Translations under genes and position numbers: made by a program | Notes under the pieces: model-generated | The model's database searches: none | The model's input: only the letters and a program-made list of their open reading frames with translations | What the model was told of the DNA's origin: nothing | In this document: positions 44,116-56,970 of the stretch, piece by piece | How positions within the stretch are numbered: the stretch's first letter is position 1 | Layout: the number at the start of each line of letters is the position of its first letter | Source of the DNA: Lindgomyces ingoldianus | Lineage: Eukaryota; Ascomycota; Dothideomycetes; Pleosporales; Lindgomycetaceae | Direction: 5' to 3' | Assembly (NCBI RefSeq): GCF_010093535.1 | Contig: NW_022985188.1 | Span: forward strand, 40,883-104,882 | DNA length: 64,000 bases

Positions 44116-45583
44116 TACGACCCAGGATAGGGGCGTAAGCGAGTGTCGAACGGCATTGGAATTGTACGAACACTATTGGTGGACAGCCCTCTTGGCTACC
44201 CAGTACGAGGATTGGTGCAGACCAACCAGAAGTATCAGATCGTGGTATACCAATCAGGTATAGTGTGGACGCAATAGACGCAAAATGGATTTGCGACCAC
44301 TGCGACCACTGCGACTAAAACATCTAGTATATAGTTGTAATCTTAACTATAGTTAGGAGGTTATAATTAAAGTTTTGTTTTATCTTTATAATAAGACTAA
44401 GTAGCTATAACTATTTTTAAAGACATTTATTACTTGTAACGTACCTAACAGGTTGGCTAGCCACACAGGTTAGCCAGCCACTTTTGCTAAGCCCCCACCA
44501 CACTCTACTTATCTACATAATGCCTTAACAACAACACTAGATTAAATCTTCTAAAAAATATTAAATACAGCTTACTCTTTAGGCTTTTAAATAAAACTTA
44601 AAACTTTTCTTATAACATGCTGCAGCTATTTATAATGTTTTTTATATAACACTAAGTAATTAACACGCTAGACAGCCTTTAAAAGTAAAATGCTAGCCTA
44701 AATTAAAAAATCTAACTAAGCTTAAAAAAAAAGTAGTTATTAAGCACATACTTAAGCTTATTACACACAGATTTTCTTTTAGGCTTATAGCTATAGCTAA
44801 TTTCTTGCGCGTAAAGTGTAATCTAGGCTAGGTTAACTTAAACTAGCCTAGTATATAAGTTAAGCACTGCTCTAAGTTTATAATAAAGTTTAATTATAAG
44901 TATAATTATAAAAAAGCGCTTTATAAGAATCTAAAGGTTATTTAAAGCTAGTTTTGCTTAGTAGCTAATATAAAAGCTAAGTATAGTATCTAGAATAAAG
45001 ACATGTATAACTTTAATAAGTTAAGCTTTATAATAGGCTAAATATTAACTAAAGTAGTTATTATAGCTTTAAAAAAATAAAGACAGCTAAAAGTAATATA
45101 GTAAAGTAATAAAGAGTAGATAATAGTTATTTAGAGTATTAATATAATAAAGTAAGCTATTTTACTCTTTATTATTTTTAAAAGCTAGTATTACTTCTTT
45201 TCCTAGTATAAAAAAAAGAATTTACTTTAGAAATTAGTTATTATAGTCTTTAAAAATAGCTAAATAATAAATAAGCTTAAGCTATAGTAGTTAAAGCACT
45301 TTAATAAGTATATAAAAAAAAGTTATAAGTGCTTATTAGCTTTTTATTATTAATAGCTATAAAAGCTATAACTTACTTAATTTTTAGTAGTACTATAAAA
45401 AAAATTATTACTATTTATATGCTTCTACACTTATTACACTTTTTATAGCCTCTTAATGTAAGTTGTTTTACCTTTTTAAAAAAAGTATATAAGCGCTAAG
45501 CTAAAATTTTTATGTGGAACTAGATTACTTATATTATAAAACTTAAGTTTTTATTATGCTTTATATATGCTTATAATGCAGTA

Positions 45584-47448
45584 ACATACTTTATAGGCGA
45601 GTTGCTTACACACCTAAGTTGCTTACTTTTGCTAAGACCCTACTACACTACTCTTTCTACACTAATGTATTTCTAATAACACTACTTAAATGTGTTAAAG
45701 GAATGTTAGATGTAGCTTATACTTTAGGCTTTTAAATAAAACATAACACTTTCTAACTAACACACTGTAGCTATTTATAAAGTCTTTTAAAAGATAATAA
45801 GTAACTAACACACTAGATAACTTTTTTAAGCTAATTATATAGCTAACTTATAGAAGCTAGATAATAATAAAAAGCAGGTAATTATTTAGCACATAATTAA
45901 GCTAAATGCGCAAGGATTTCCCCCCTAGCTAGTAGCTATAGCTAATATAGCTAATTCTTTACACGCTAAGCATAATATAGGCTATATTAGCATAAACTAA
46001 CCTAATATATTTATTAAGTGTTACTTAGAGCTTAAAGTAAAGTTTAAGCATAAGTATAACTATAAAAAAGCTTTTTATAAAAATCCTACAGTAATTTAAA
46101 GCTAGTTTAACTTTATAAAAAAATTAAAGCTAAGTATAGCATCTAGAATAATAACACATACAACTTTAACAAAACAGAGTTTATAATAGGCTAAATATCT
46201 ACTAGAGCAGTTGTTACAGGTTTAGAGAGACAAGAACAGCTAAAAGCAGTCTAGCTAAGTAACTAGAAGTAGATAACAGCTATCTAGAGCATTAATGCTA
46301 AAGAGTAAGCTATTCTGCTTTTTATTATTTTTTAAGGTAGTAACTACCTTTTAAACTAGTATAAAAAGAAAAGTCTACTTTAAAATTAAGTTATTATAAT
46401 CTCTAAGCGCAGCTAGACTACTAATTAGCTTAGTCTAGACTAGTTAAAGCACTTTAATGTGCATATAAAAAAGTGTACTATTAGCAGCTACTGTCTGCTA
46501 GTTATTAATAGCTATAAAAGCTATAACTTACTTTATTTTTAGTAATACTATAAAGATAATAAGATTATTACTATTTACATGCTTTTTTACTTATTACACC
46601 TTTTATAGCTACTTAATGTAGGTTGTTTTACTTCTTTAAAAAAGGTGTATAAGCACTAAGCTAAAAACTTTATACGTAACTAAATTACTTATATTATAAA
46701 AATAAAATTTCTACTATGCTTTAAAGTAGCCTATAATGCTGTAATTACTTCTAGTAATATCTAAAAAGAGTTTTAAAGTGCTAGATTAGTTCTTTTTAAC
46801 CTATAATAAGTTATAATAAGCCTTAATGTAAAGTTACACACTCTATTACTACTACTACTTATATATAACAAGCCCTAGCAGTTGTAAACTCTAAGTAATA
46901 CTCTAAAACTTAGGTTATAATTAATGCTTATAAAAATAAAAATTTAAAAGTATATAAATAGTTTACTAACTTCTATAGTTAAAGTGTTTAAAAAAGTTTT
47001 AAAAAGAGCAGCAATAATTATACATAAGCTAGTGTTAGTATAATAAAAAATTACTAAGCTTTAAGCAGCTAATAAAGCTACTATGTAACATAAATTATAT
47101 AAAATAAAGTAAATTAAGGCAGAAAAAACTTTAATAATTTAGAAAAGCCTATGCTTAATAGCTCTAAAGGAGTTTAGAGTGCGCAGTAATAGAAAAAAGG
47201 CAAAGAAGCAGGTGTAAGCTAAAGTAGGTAAGCTATCCTAAAGGCGCTGCAGATAGTGTAATTAGACTAGGCATAACGCGCAAATGTGTAAGTAAGAAGC
47301 AGAAGTAGTATCTAAATAATATTCTAGGCTGTACTGTACTATATAGTGCTAGAGCGGGTTGTTATAGGCTATAATAGAGTTTGTTAGGGTGGGGTCTTGG
47401 CAAAAGTGAGCGACTCGGGTGTGTGAGCAACTCGCCTATAAAGTACGT
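45584..47448 (+). mobile_element. Fot1-like transposon A, full length (1865 bp), in element C
   Basis: TIRs ACATACTTTATAGGCGAG and the complement of ACGTACTTTATAGGCGAG. TA at 45582-45583 and 47449-47450. The interrupted C sequence (GCAGTA...ATTACTTTTAG) is continuous in the free C copy at 36349. This is the only long A copy; its left ~530 bp is what makes up both arms of the A-1100 foldback elements. Confidence 0.85.
46150..47320 (+). pseudogene. Fot1-like transposase of element A, RIP-mutated
   Basis: The plus strand shows, with RIP stops, the run VTGLER.EQLKAV.LSN.K.ITAI.SINAK (family VxGxERxxRxxxxQPGNREWITAIQxINA; dots are stops), LLVINSYKSYN (usually LLVxDGHxSHx; the catalytic Asp is now Asn), YYKDNKIITIYML..LLHLLQLLNVGCFTSLKKVY (PPHSSHLLQPLDVGCFxPLKxxY), and a tail with CRQCNQTRHNAQMC-type spacing (CxxCx4Hx4C zinc knuckle, Gln restored from stops in my reading). 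All hallmarks of a Fot1 transposase are in order. Inactive. Confidence 0.8.
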
Positions 47449-47625
47449 TAATTACTTTTAGTAATATTTAAAAAAAGTTTTAAAGCACTAGTTTAGTTCT
47501 ATTTAACTTAAAATAAGTTAAAATAGCCTTTAACATCTAGTTATATACTTTATTACTACTACTACTTATTAATAATAAGCTTTAGTAGTTATAAACCTTA
47601 AGTAATACTTTTAAATTTAAGTTAT

Positions 47626-47905
47626 TGTCTGTACGCAGCAGCAGCGTCACGATCTGGATACGAGCGATCGCGCACAAGCAGGACCATGTATCTATGTCAC
47701 ATAATGCTTGTGCGCAAACCTCTGTGCGCAAACATCTAGATATCCCTTTTTTTCTCTATATAGAGAAAAGATAAGAGTAATAGAACTAGAAACATGTTAC
47801 TTTTACCTTACCTACTTTATATGCTGTGTATACTATACACTACTTTTACTTTTACTACTTAAGTGCTTATACTATAAGCAGCTAGCTATTAGAGCTTATT
47901 TAATA
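47626..47905 (+). repeat. Copia 5' LTR
   Basis: TGTCTGTACGCAGCAGCAGC to TTTAATA (CA changed to TA by RIP), 280 bp. The first ~120 bp keep CpG sites; the rest is TA-rich. Confidence 0.88.
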
Positions 47906-47939
47906 CTAATTAGTAGTTAATTTAATTAACTATAAATTA

Positions 47940-48303
47940 GTAAAAGTAATAATAAAGTACTTACACTTTATAAGGTACTTTATTTTATTACTTATCTTTT
48001 AGAAAGAGTAATAATAAAGTACTTACACTTTATAAAGTACTTTATTTAGTTACTTATTTTTTATAATAGCAGATTAATCCTTTGCATTATATAGTAAGCT
48101 CTACTACTATATAAAGTAAAAAGAAGATAGTATAAGACGCACACTAAAGCTACTAAAGCTACATAACCTAGTAGCTAGATAATAGTAGATTAATTTTTTA
48201 CATTATATAGCAAGCTTTACTACTATATAAAGTAAAAAAAAGATAGTGTAAGGCGCACACTAAAGCTATTAAAGCTGCACAACCTAGCAGCTAGATAATA
48301 GTA
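47940..48303 (+). repeat. Tandem repeats in the copia leader
   Basis: Two copies of a ~63-bp unit (AGTAATAATAAAGTACTTAC...) run from 47947 to 48062, then two copies of a 116-bp unit start at 48068 and 48184. The same arrangement recurs after the second LTR at ~50340-50700. Confidence 0.75.
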
Positions 48304-50021
48304 GTACCTGTGTAATTTACTAAAAAAGTAATTAACTATGCTATTATAATAAAATTTTACTAGTAACTAATAACTCTATGTAATAATAAAAAAAATAAAA
48401 AATAATTTTTATTATATAAATAACTTATAAAAGACATAGAGATATTAGAGGTAACACTATAAAATAAAACTAGCCTAGAGTACTAGAATAATAAGATTAA
48501 CATGTTAGAGGCTTTAATAAGCCTATAAACTTAATTATATATAAGTTATATAATTACTAATTTACATATAATAACTTAAAAAGGCGCTACTTTTCTAAGT
48601 TTATATATAAAGAATTTTAAAAAATAAATACTATAAGACTTCTTAGCACTTAGCTGCGTGTTTAAAAAAGAGCTTATATAAGTGCTAAAGAATAAAGAAA
48701 TTACACTATAGCTAAGCACTAAAGGTACCTAAGCCGAGAAGCTGTATAATATAGCATAAAAAAAAGCAATTACACTAAAAAAGCTTTATATATAACCTTT
48801 ATTACTATATAAAGCTCTGCATAGAAGCAGACTAAACATAATGCTGCTATTAACACTAAACATACTACTATTACCTACTTTTACACCTTAGCTAGCACTA
48901 CACTAATTACTGTACAAATAATACATGCTACCCTACCTAACGCCTGCTCTACACCCTTAACTGTACACACCACTGCCTGCAGTAGTGTATGCACTACTAA
49001 TACTACCTGCATAATCTATACTACATTACAACTTGTATAAACTTTTACTCTAAAAAGAAACTGCTAAAGAAAAGCTTTTAGTAAATAAAATTATATAATT
49101 TTAAAAAGTATAAAAAAATAATAATAACTATATAAGTTAACTATATAACATTTTTATAAATAAAATAAGAATCTTTATTAATTTATGTTAATAGCTAAAT
49201 ATTTAAAAAACTTAGTACACAAACATCTTTCTAGATATTTTAGAAGGTTGTGTAAATATGTACTATATGCACAACATAGGCCTTAGACATAACTAGAAGT
49301 ATTTATATAACACTTTAAGCAGTTACTTTAACACTAATGTAAACTATAGCTAGTACTAGATAAACTAGATAATAATAACCTTTACATAATGCTAATAAAA
49401 GAACTTTAATAAAAGTTTATATAAAGTTTTTAAAGTAATAATTAAAAAGCTTATGCTTATATAAAAGGCACTAAGAATAGAATTTTAAAAAGATATTCTA
49501 CTGCACACTGCTGTTATATAAGCCTGTTAAGGACAACTAGAACTAGAATATACTATGTTTACTATTAAGCTTTTATATAAAGCCTTATTTAGCAACTTAT
49601 AAGCATTACTCTAAGTTACTATAGACTAAAGGGTAAACTAATACTTTTAGAAACTGCTTAATATATACTACACAGACTGCTAATATAACTCTGCATAATA
49701 AGAAAAAAGCTTCTCTCTGCGTAGAGAAAAACAACATAGAAGATCTTTATTTAGGTTTAGGCTATAATCTAGAGACAACTGCACGCAGACAAAGAAGTGC
49801 TTTGTCTGCTATAAGAAAGAATGTTAGTTATTAAACTACTCTTATAATAACTATACATAAGCAAAAAACTAGTATGTTGCCTTATATAAAGATTTCTATA
49901 ATAAAACTTTATTATGTAAAGCTATTACCTTATACATTTAAAACTTTAAAGGTTACTTTAAAGAAAAAAATAATTTGTATAATGTAAAGAAAATAAAATA
50001 AGAAAGTAAAAATGCTAAAAA
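48304..50021 (+). pseudogene. Copia leader/gag region, copy 1
   Basis: Position between LTR/leader and pol implies gag. It is too RIP-mutated for motifs to be read. Near-identical copy at 50700-52418. Confidence 0.4.
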
Positions 50022-50301
50022 TGTCTGTACGCAGCAGCAGCGTCACAGTCTAGATACAAGCGATCGCGCACAAGCAGGACCACGTATCTATGTCACATAA
50101 TGCTTGTGCGCGAACCTCTGTGCATAAACATCTAAATATCCCCCTTTTCCTCTGTATAGAGGAAAGATAAGAGTAATAAAACTAGAAACATGTTGCCCTT
50201 ACTTTACTTACCTTATACACTATGCACACTATACACTACTCTTACTTTTACTACTTAAGTGCTTATACTATAAGCAGCTAGCTGTTAGAGCCTATTTAAT
50301 A
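50022..50301 (+). repeat. Internal copia LTR (third LTR)
   Basis: 280 bp, same boundaries as the terminal LTRs, but inside the element and followed by a second copy of leader and gag region. No target duplication here, as expected for a rearrangement rather than an insertion. Confidence 0.85.
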
Positions 50302-50699
50302 CTAATTAGTAGTTAATTTAATTAACTATAAATTAGTAAAAGTAATAATAAAGTACCTACACTTTATAAAGTACTTTGTTTTATTACTTATTTTTTAAAA
50401 AGAGTAATAATAGAGCACCTACACTCTATAAAGTACTTTATTTAGTTACTTATTTTTTAGAATAGCAGATTAATTCTTTATATTATACAGCAAGCTCTGC
50501 TACTGTATAAAGTAAGAAGAAGATAGTGTAAGACGCACACTAAAGCTACTAAAGCTGCATAACCTAGTAGCTAGACAATAGCAGATTAATCCTTTACATT
50601 ATATAGCAAGCTCTGCTACTATACAAAGTAAAAAGAAAATAGTGTAAGGCGCACACTAAAGCTATTAAAGCTGCATAACCTAGCAGCTAGATAACAGCA

Positions 50700-52418
50700 G
50701 TACCTGCGCAATTTACTAAAAAAGTAATTAACTATACTATTATAATAAAATCCTACTAGCAACTAACAACTTTATGTAATAATAAGAAGACTAAGAAATA
50801 ATTTTTATTATATAAATAACTTATAAAGAACATAGAGATATTAAAAGTAACACTATAAAATAAAACTAGCCTAGAGTACTAGAATAATAAGATTAACATG
50901 TTAGAAGCTTTAATAAGCTTATAAACTTAATTATATATAAGTTACATAATTATAAATTTATATATAATAACTTAAAAGAGCGCTACTTTTTTAAGTTTAT
51001 ATATAAAAGATTTTAAAAAATAAATATTATAAGACTTCTTAGCACTTAGCTGCGCGTTTAAAAAGGAGCTTATATAAGTGCTAAAGGATAAGGGAATTAC
51101 ACTATAGCTAGGCACTAAAAGTACTTAAGCCTAGAAGCTGTATAATATAGCATAAAAAAAGGTAATTACACTAAAAAGGCTTTATATATAACTTTTATTA
51201 CTATATAAGGCTCTACATAAAAGTAGACTAAATATAATGCTGCTATTAACACTAAACATACTAGCATTACTTACTTCTACACTTTAGCTAGCACTACACT
51301 AATTACTGTACAAACAATACATGCTACCCTACCTAACGCCTGCTCCACACCCTTAATTGTACACACTACTGCCTACAGTAGTGTATGCACTACTAATACT
51401 ACCTGCACAATCTATACTACATTACAACCTGTATAAACTTCTACTCTAGAGGGAAACTACTAAAGAAAAACTCTTAGTAGATAAGATTATATAATTTTAA
51501 AAAGCATAAAAAAATAATAACTATATAAGTTAACTATATAACATTTTTATAAATAAAATAAAAATCTTTATTAATCTATATTAATAGCTAGATATCTAGG
51601 AAACTTAGTACACAGACATCTTTCTAAATATCCTAGAAGGTTAAGCAAATATGTACTATATGCATAACATAGGCCCTAGACATAACTAGAAGTATTTATA
51701 TAACACCTTAAGCAGTTACTTTAACACTAATGTAAACTATAGCTAGTACTAGACAGACTAGATAATAATAACTTTTATATAATGCTAATAAAAGAACTTT
51801 AATAAAAGTTTATATAAAGTTTTTAAAATAACAATTAATAAGCTTACACTTATATAAAGGGCACTAAAAATAAAATTTTAAAAAGATGTTCTACTGCACA
51901 CTACTATTATATAAGCCTGTTAAAGATAACTAGAACTAGAACATGCTATGTTTACTATTAAGCTTTTATGTAAAGCTTTATTTAGTAACTTATAAGTATT
52001 ACTCTAAGTTACTATAAACTAAAAGGTAAACTAATACTTCTAGAAACTACCTAATGCATACTACATAGACTGCTAATATAACTCTGCATAATAAAAGTCT
52101 ATATAACAAAAAAGAAGCTTCCCTCTGCATAGAAAAAGACAACATAGAAGATCTTTATCTAGGTTTAGGCCACAATCTAGAGACAACTATACATAGATAA
52201 AAAAGTGCTTTATCTGCTATAAGAAAGAATATTAGTTATTAAACTACTCTTATAATAACTATATATAAGCAAAGAACTAGTATGTTACCTTATATAAAAA
52301 TTTTTATAATAAGACCTTATTATGTAAAGCTATTACCTTATATATCTAAGACTTTAAAAGTTACTCTAAGAAAAAGAATAATTTGCATAATATAAAGAAA
52401 ATAAAATAAAAAGGTAAA
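50700..52418 (+). pseudogene. Copia leader/gag region, copy 2
   Basis: Aligns throughout with 48304-50021, with independent RIP changes. Ends AAAATGCTAAG and continues into pol, while copy 1 ends AAAATGCTAAA and runs into the internal LTR. Confidence 0.45.
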
Positions 52419-53724
52419 AATGCTAAGAAAGCTGTTAACTACCTTACTTTTACTACCTATCTACACTATGTAACAGGAGAGGACATCTACAGCATTAAAC
52501 CTAAAAAATATGCTAAGCAGTTAATCCTTAACAACTAATACTATATAGTATACTAAGGTAAACTATAAGACACAGGTGTAGTAAAGATCTTTACTGTTAG
52601 TAAGTCTTAACTTAAGGCGTACATATAAGAGAACTTATGTATAGAAATTAATTAGACACCTAGCTAAACAGATATTAGCTTTAAAGGCTAGATACTAAAA
52701 AAATTAATTAGTACTATATAAATCTAAAACTTAATTAGTCTAGTTACATACTATATTCTAGAGACTTTAACACTATTTCTACTATTACTAGTAAATGCTA
52801 ACTAACTTAGGGCATACTTTAACAATATTTTAAATGTTATTATACATAAAGATAAAACTACTATCTCTATTATATAAAAATAAAGACACTTTTTTTTAAT
52901 ATTAGTTAAGAAGAATCTATGTCTGTCTTTACTAAATTAGAACTTTACTGCCTCTACTGCTAATTTAGACACCCCTACACAGAGAAACTTTAGAAGATGC
53001 TAACTAGCGCTAGCTATAACGTTAATGCTGCAGTGCTAGAAGAGATTAAAAAGTTCTGCCACCTTTGCTAATTATACAACTAGGCTTTATAAAGATTTAA
53101 GTTTATAATTAAGAATAACACTTACTTTAACTATAAAGTTATTATTAATGTTATATAAATTAACAATAAAGATATTTTATATATTATTAATATAGACATA
53201 TTATTTTAGGCTGCTACATTTCTAAAATCTATGTCTACATAAGATACCTAGGATGCACTATGCAAATGCTAAATTAACACCTATTAAGAACCTCTAGACT
53301 ACATTATGCATAACCCTAGTATAAACTTTGCTTTAGAGGATTTTTAAGCTTATGTAAAGATTATAGAAGCTATATGTAAGCAGATGCCTGTAGAAGTATA
53401 TTAGGCAGTTAAAAAGGTTAAGTGCGCGCACACACCTCTCTAACAAGCGTTTAACATCCTAAAGACTAAGCTAGGTAACTGTACAGATAATAAGGCTATT
53501 CTGCAGATAGCAGTTAAGGCTCTAAACAACACAGCTAGCCTACATAGTTTAGTACCTACACTACTAGTCTTTAGAGCATACCTAAGAATTAACCTAAACT
53601 TTTTACTATTACTAGACATTATTACACAAGCAAGCGCAGTATAAAAGGTAATAAAGATACTTTAAAAGAACTATATAAAAGTAAACATTAATTATATAAT
53701 TAACACTTATAATAGCCTTATAAC

Positions 53725-53890
53725 TGTTAGATATGCGCACCTACTGTCAAGACAGGAGGAACGTTTGACGAAAGCTGCTACATAGTACGAGCAATNNNNN
53801 NNNNNAATACAATCAATCAATCATCCCATACATCATATCCAAACCCATCATTCATCTCAGGAAGCCTAGAAACAGTGCTTTAATCTAACA
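53725..53890. repeat. LTR remnant containing an assembly gap
   Basis: TGTTAGATATG...AATCTAACA ends with the 5-bp duplication ATAAC on both sides (53720-53724, 53891-53895), so an LTR or LTR element inserted here. Ten N (53796-53805) break it. The sequence next to the gap is normal-GC. The second pol copy (58385) lacks the insertion. True length unknown. Confidence 0.75.
53796..53805. other. Assembly gap (10 N)
   Basis: Ten N, a placeholder length. It lies within the LTR remnant, so a repeated and unassembled element is the likely cause. Confidence 0.95.
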
Positions 53891-54528
53891 ATAACACATA
53901 AAGTTCTTAACTTCTCTCTTAGCTTAGAGATTATAGCATAAAGAGAGAAGGAAGGCTAGACTAGCCTGTACAAGATTAAGAGTATTAAAGGGAGAGATGT
54001 TATTATTAAGAGAGAGAATAGCCTACTAAAGCTCTAATGTACGCAGGTTAAACTGTACTATAAAAAAAAGAAGAAAGACAACCTACTTACAACAAATAAC
54101 CTAGATAAACTAATCCCTGTATAAAGGGATCCTTTAAAGAAAAGAAAGAGAGGACAGCCCTATAAGAATGTTACAGAGGCAGAACTAAAGCCTACTATAG
54201 ACTAAGCCCCTTAGAATAGCAATGCCGCACTAGTGCAAAGGGAAGATATAGATACTAGAAAAAGTAAAAGGCAAAGGAAACCTGTATAAAGTCTAGACTA
54301 GGTATTTCTAACCTAGAAGGAGAAGAATAATTAGGCCTTGTCTATTAAGCTTTGTACAGATAGTGTAATTACTACACCTAAAAAACTATTTAAGAAATTA
54401 GACTATATAGAGATAAACACTTTAATTACTAATAGCATTTTTAAGGTTATAGTGAACAACTTAATAAGGCATAAAGGTTAGATTTTTAACTTCTGCCTTA
54501 TATAAAAAGTAAAAGGCAAAATAACTTA

Positions 54529-54933
54529 ACGTACTTCACAGGCAAGTTGCTCACACACCTGAGTTGCTTACTTTTGCTAAGACCCTACTAAACCACCCTT
54601 CCTACACTAATGCATTCCCCACAACACTACTTAGACGCGCTAAAAGAACGTTAGATACAGCTTACGCTCTAAGCTTTTAAATAAGACATAAAACTTTTAA
54701 AAAAATGTGCTGTAGCTATATGCAAAGTTCTATAAAAGATAATAAATAACTATAGCGCTAAACAACCTTTTTATGTCTTGTTTAAAAGCTTAGAGTGTAA
54801 GCTATATCTAACATTCTTTTAGCATGTCTAAGTAGTGTTATAGGGAATGCATTAGTGTAGGAAGGGTGGTTTAGTAGAGTCTTAGCAAAAGTAAGCGACT
54901 TAGGTGTGTGAGCAACTCGCCTGTGAAGTACGT
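54529..54933. mobile_element. Short element A-405 (internally deleted)
   Basis: ACGTACTTCACAGGCAAG and complement, TA at 54527-54528 and 54934-54935, 405 bp. It keeps the outer ~240 bp of one A end and ~160 bp of the other. The empty site is visible in the second pol copy near 59018 (AACCTAACTATATAAG). Confidence 0.85.
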
Positions 54934-55554
54934 TAACTATACAAGAAATCCTGCCTAGTGTTTGCTAGCCACTTAGATAAAAAGAAGAAAGAAATTCTTA
55001 CCTAGTTACTAACTATTTAGAGGATAAGCTAGAGACTACTCTTAGCTATAAGAGCAAGCCTAAGAGCTACATACAGAATGCATTTTAAACTGTGTAATAT
55101 TACATAAGTATACATCTAATTAATAAATAAGCTTATGCGCACGCTGTACATAAAGCTACTAAAGAAGATGCGCTAAAGCTTTCTACTAAATACAATACTC
55201 TAGGTTGTACAACTTTTATATAAAGCTGCTAAATTAGGACTGTATTAGTTTAAAACATACTATAACTACTATAAAGAAAAGCTGCGCATGCACATCTCTT
55301 TGTACAACTCTTACCTCTTAATTACTAATAAAGAAAAGTATACCTTTAGTATTACTAGCTTATAGATAAACAACACTTTAAGCATTATAACAAAGAATTT
55401 TATGTAAAGAGAAAAGAAGAAACTACAGAAGGCAAAGTTCTATATAAAGGGTAAAACTATTTTAGTAAAGAAGCAACTTATTAAGTTTAACAGTAGAAAA
55501 ATTAAACTTACACATAACATAGTAGTTCTTACTTAAAAGAGATAAGTAAGCTAA

Positions 55555-55864
55555 TGTAACGATTCTCGTTCCATCTCGGGTCGCCCGGAACCCATCCGAA
55601 GGGTCCTCGTATCGGCTCTGACCCTGGCTCGACCCTGACTCGACCTGGCCCCGACTCTGCCCTGCCCCCTGCTGTTACCCCTATTCCCTCATGTATTTAG
55701 TCGCACCTCGCCCCGTAGCTAGCTCGGTAGTTTTCTGATATCCTACGTACAAGGCCTATAGGTGTCATTGGTATTCCCAGGTCTCTGAGTCCCCACGCAC
55801 TCCCATATGCCTCTGAGTGGATTTATACCGCATTCGGACCCATTGTCTTGCCTGCGCTGTTACA
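55555..55864 (+). repeat. Solo LTR, family G, almost unmutated
   Basis: TGTAACGATTCTCG...CTGTTACA, 310 bp, high GC (CCCGG, CTCGACC words). Flanks GCTAA and GCTA(C) are a 5-bp duplication with one mismatch; the right copy is split by element A. The second pol copy has the single site AAGCTACTTTTAT near 59633. Confidence 0.8.
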
Positions 55865-55868
55865 GCTA

Positions 55869-56968
55869 ACGTACTTCACAGGCAAGTTGCTCACACACCT
55901 AAGTTGCTTACTTTTACTAAGACCCTACTAAACTACTCTTCTTACACTAATGCATTCCCTACAACACTACTTAGACGTGCTAAAAGAATGTTAGATACAG
56001 CTTACACTCTAAGCTTTTAAACAAAACATAAAACTCTTAAAAAAATGTGCTGTAGCTATGTGTAAAGTTTTATAAAAAATAATAAATAACTATAGCACTA
56101 GATAACCTTTATAAGCTAATTTTAAAGCTAAATTACAAAGGCTAGGTAATAAAAAAAAGTAGGTAATTATTAAAACTATACTTAAGCTATATGCGCAAGG
56201 AATTTCCTCTTAAATAGCATTTATAGCTAATATAGCTAATTCTTTGCGCGCTAAGCGTAATTTAGGCTATGTTTACATAAACTAGCCTAGTATGTTTGTA
56301 AAGTGTTATTTAGAGCTTAAAGTAATATTTAAGCATAAGTATAACTATAAGAGAGCTCTTTATAAGAGTTCTAGAGTAATTTAGGGCAGGTTTAGCCTTA
56401 TAGGGAATATTAAAGCTAAGTATAGCATCTAGGATAATAACATGTACAACTTTAGCAAGATAGAGTTTATAATTAGCTAAATATCTCTTAACTATACTTG
56501 CGCTTAAAACTTTACTTTAAGCTTTAAATAACACTTTATAAACATACTAGGCTAGTTTATGTAAATATAGCCTAGATTACACTTAGCGCGTAAAGAATTA
56601 GCTATATTAGCTATAAATGCTATCTAAGGGGAAATTCCTTGCGCATATAGCTTAAGTATAGTCTTAATAATTACCTGCTTCTTTTTATTACCTAGCCTTT
56701 ATAATTTAGCTTTAAAATTAGCTTATAAAGGTTATTTAGTGCTATAGTTATTTATTATTTTTTATAAAACTTTGCACATAGCTATAGCATATTTCTTTAA
56801 GAGTTTTATGTCTTGTTTAAAAGCTTAAAGTGTAAGCTGTATCTAACATTCTTTTAGCGCGTCTAAGTAGTGTTATAGAGAATGCATTAGTGTAAAAAGA
56901 GTAGTTTAGTAGGGTCTTAGCAAAAGTAAGCAACTTAGGTGTGTAAGCAACTTGCCTGTGAAGTACGT
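55869..56968. mobile_element. Foldback element A-1100, second copy
   Basis: Same ends and exact length as 23596-24695. TA at 55867-55868 and 56969-56970. Inserted in the right-hand target duplication of the solo LTR, so it is younger than that LTR. Confidence 0.85.
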
Positions 56969-56970
56969 TA

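Larger units (their letters stand above)
52865..55554 (+). pseudogene. Copia integrase and reverse transcriptase, copy 1 (first part)
   Basis: Plus strand, stops at Gln/Trp codons. The zinc-binding start (YC.FRHPYTEKL, then KKFCHLC) at ~52950-53070 is followed by RFKFIIKNNTYFNYKVIINVI (integrase core; its DVM Asp is now Asn), FRAYL near 53580, and after two insertions the RT stretch at ~55195-55545: LYKAAKLGLY.FKTYYNYY, LLITNKEKYTFSITSL, INNTLSI (dot is a stop). The family has LYGxPEAGxHWFxTYHxHH and QTDDTL there; both catalytic Asp are now Asn. Interrupted by the gap-containing LTR and element A-405; continues after 56970. Confidence 0.75.

Noticed and set aside
47708..47920. 70-aa frame in the copia LTR
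   Set aside because: Lies inside the LTR and is broken in the other two LTR copies.
55817..56020. 67-aa frame
   Set aside because: Crosses the junction between the solo LTR and foldback element A.
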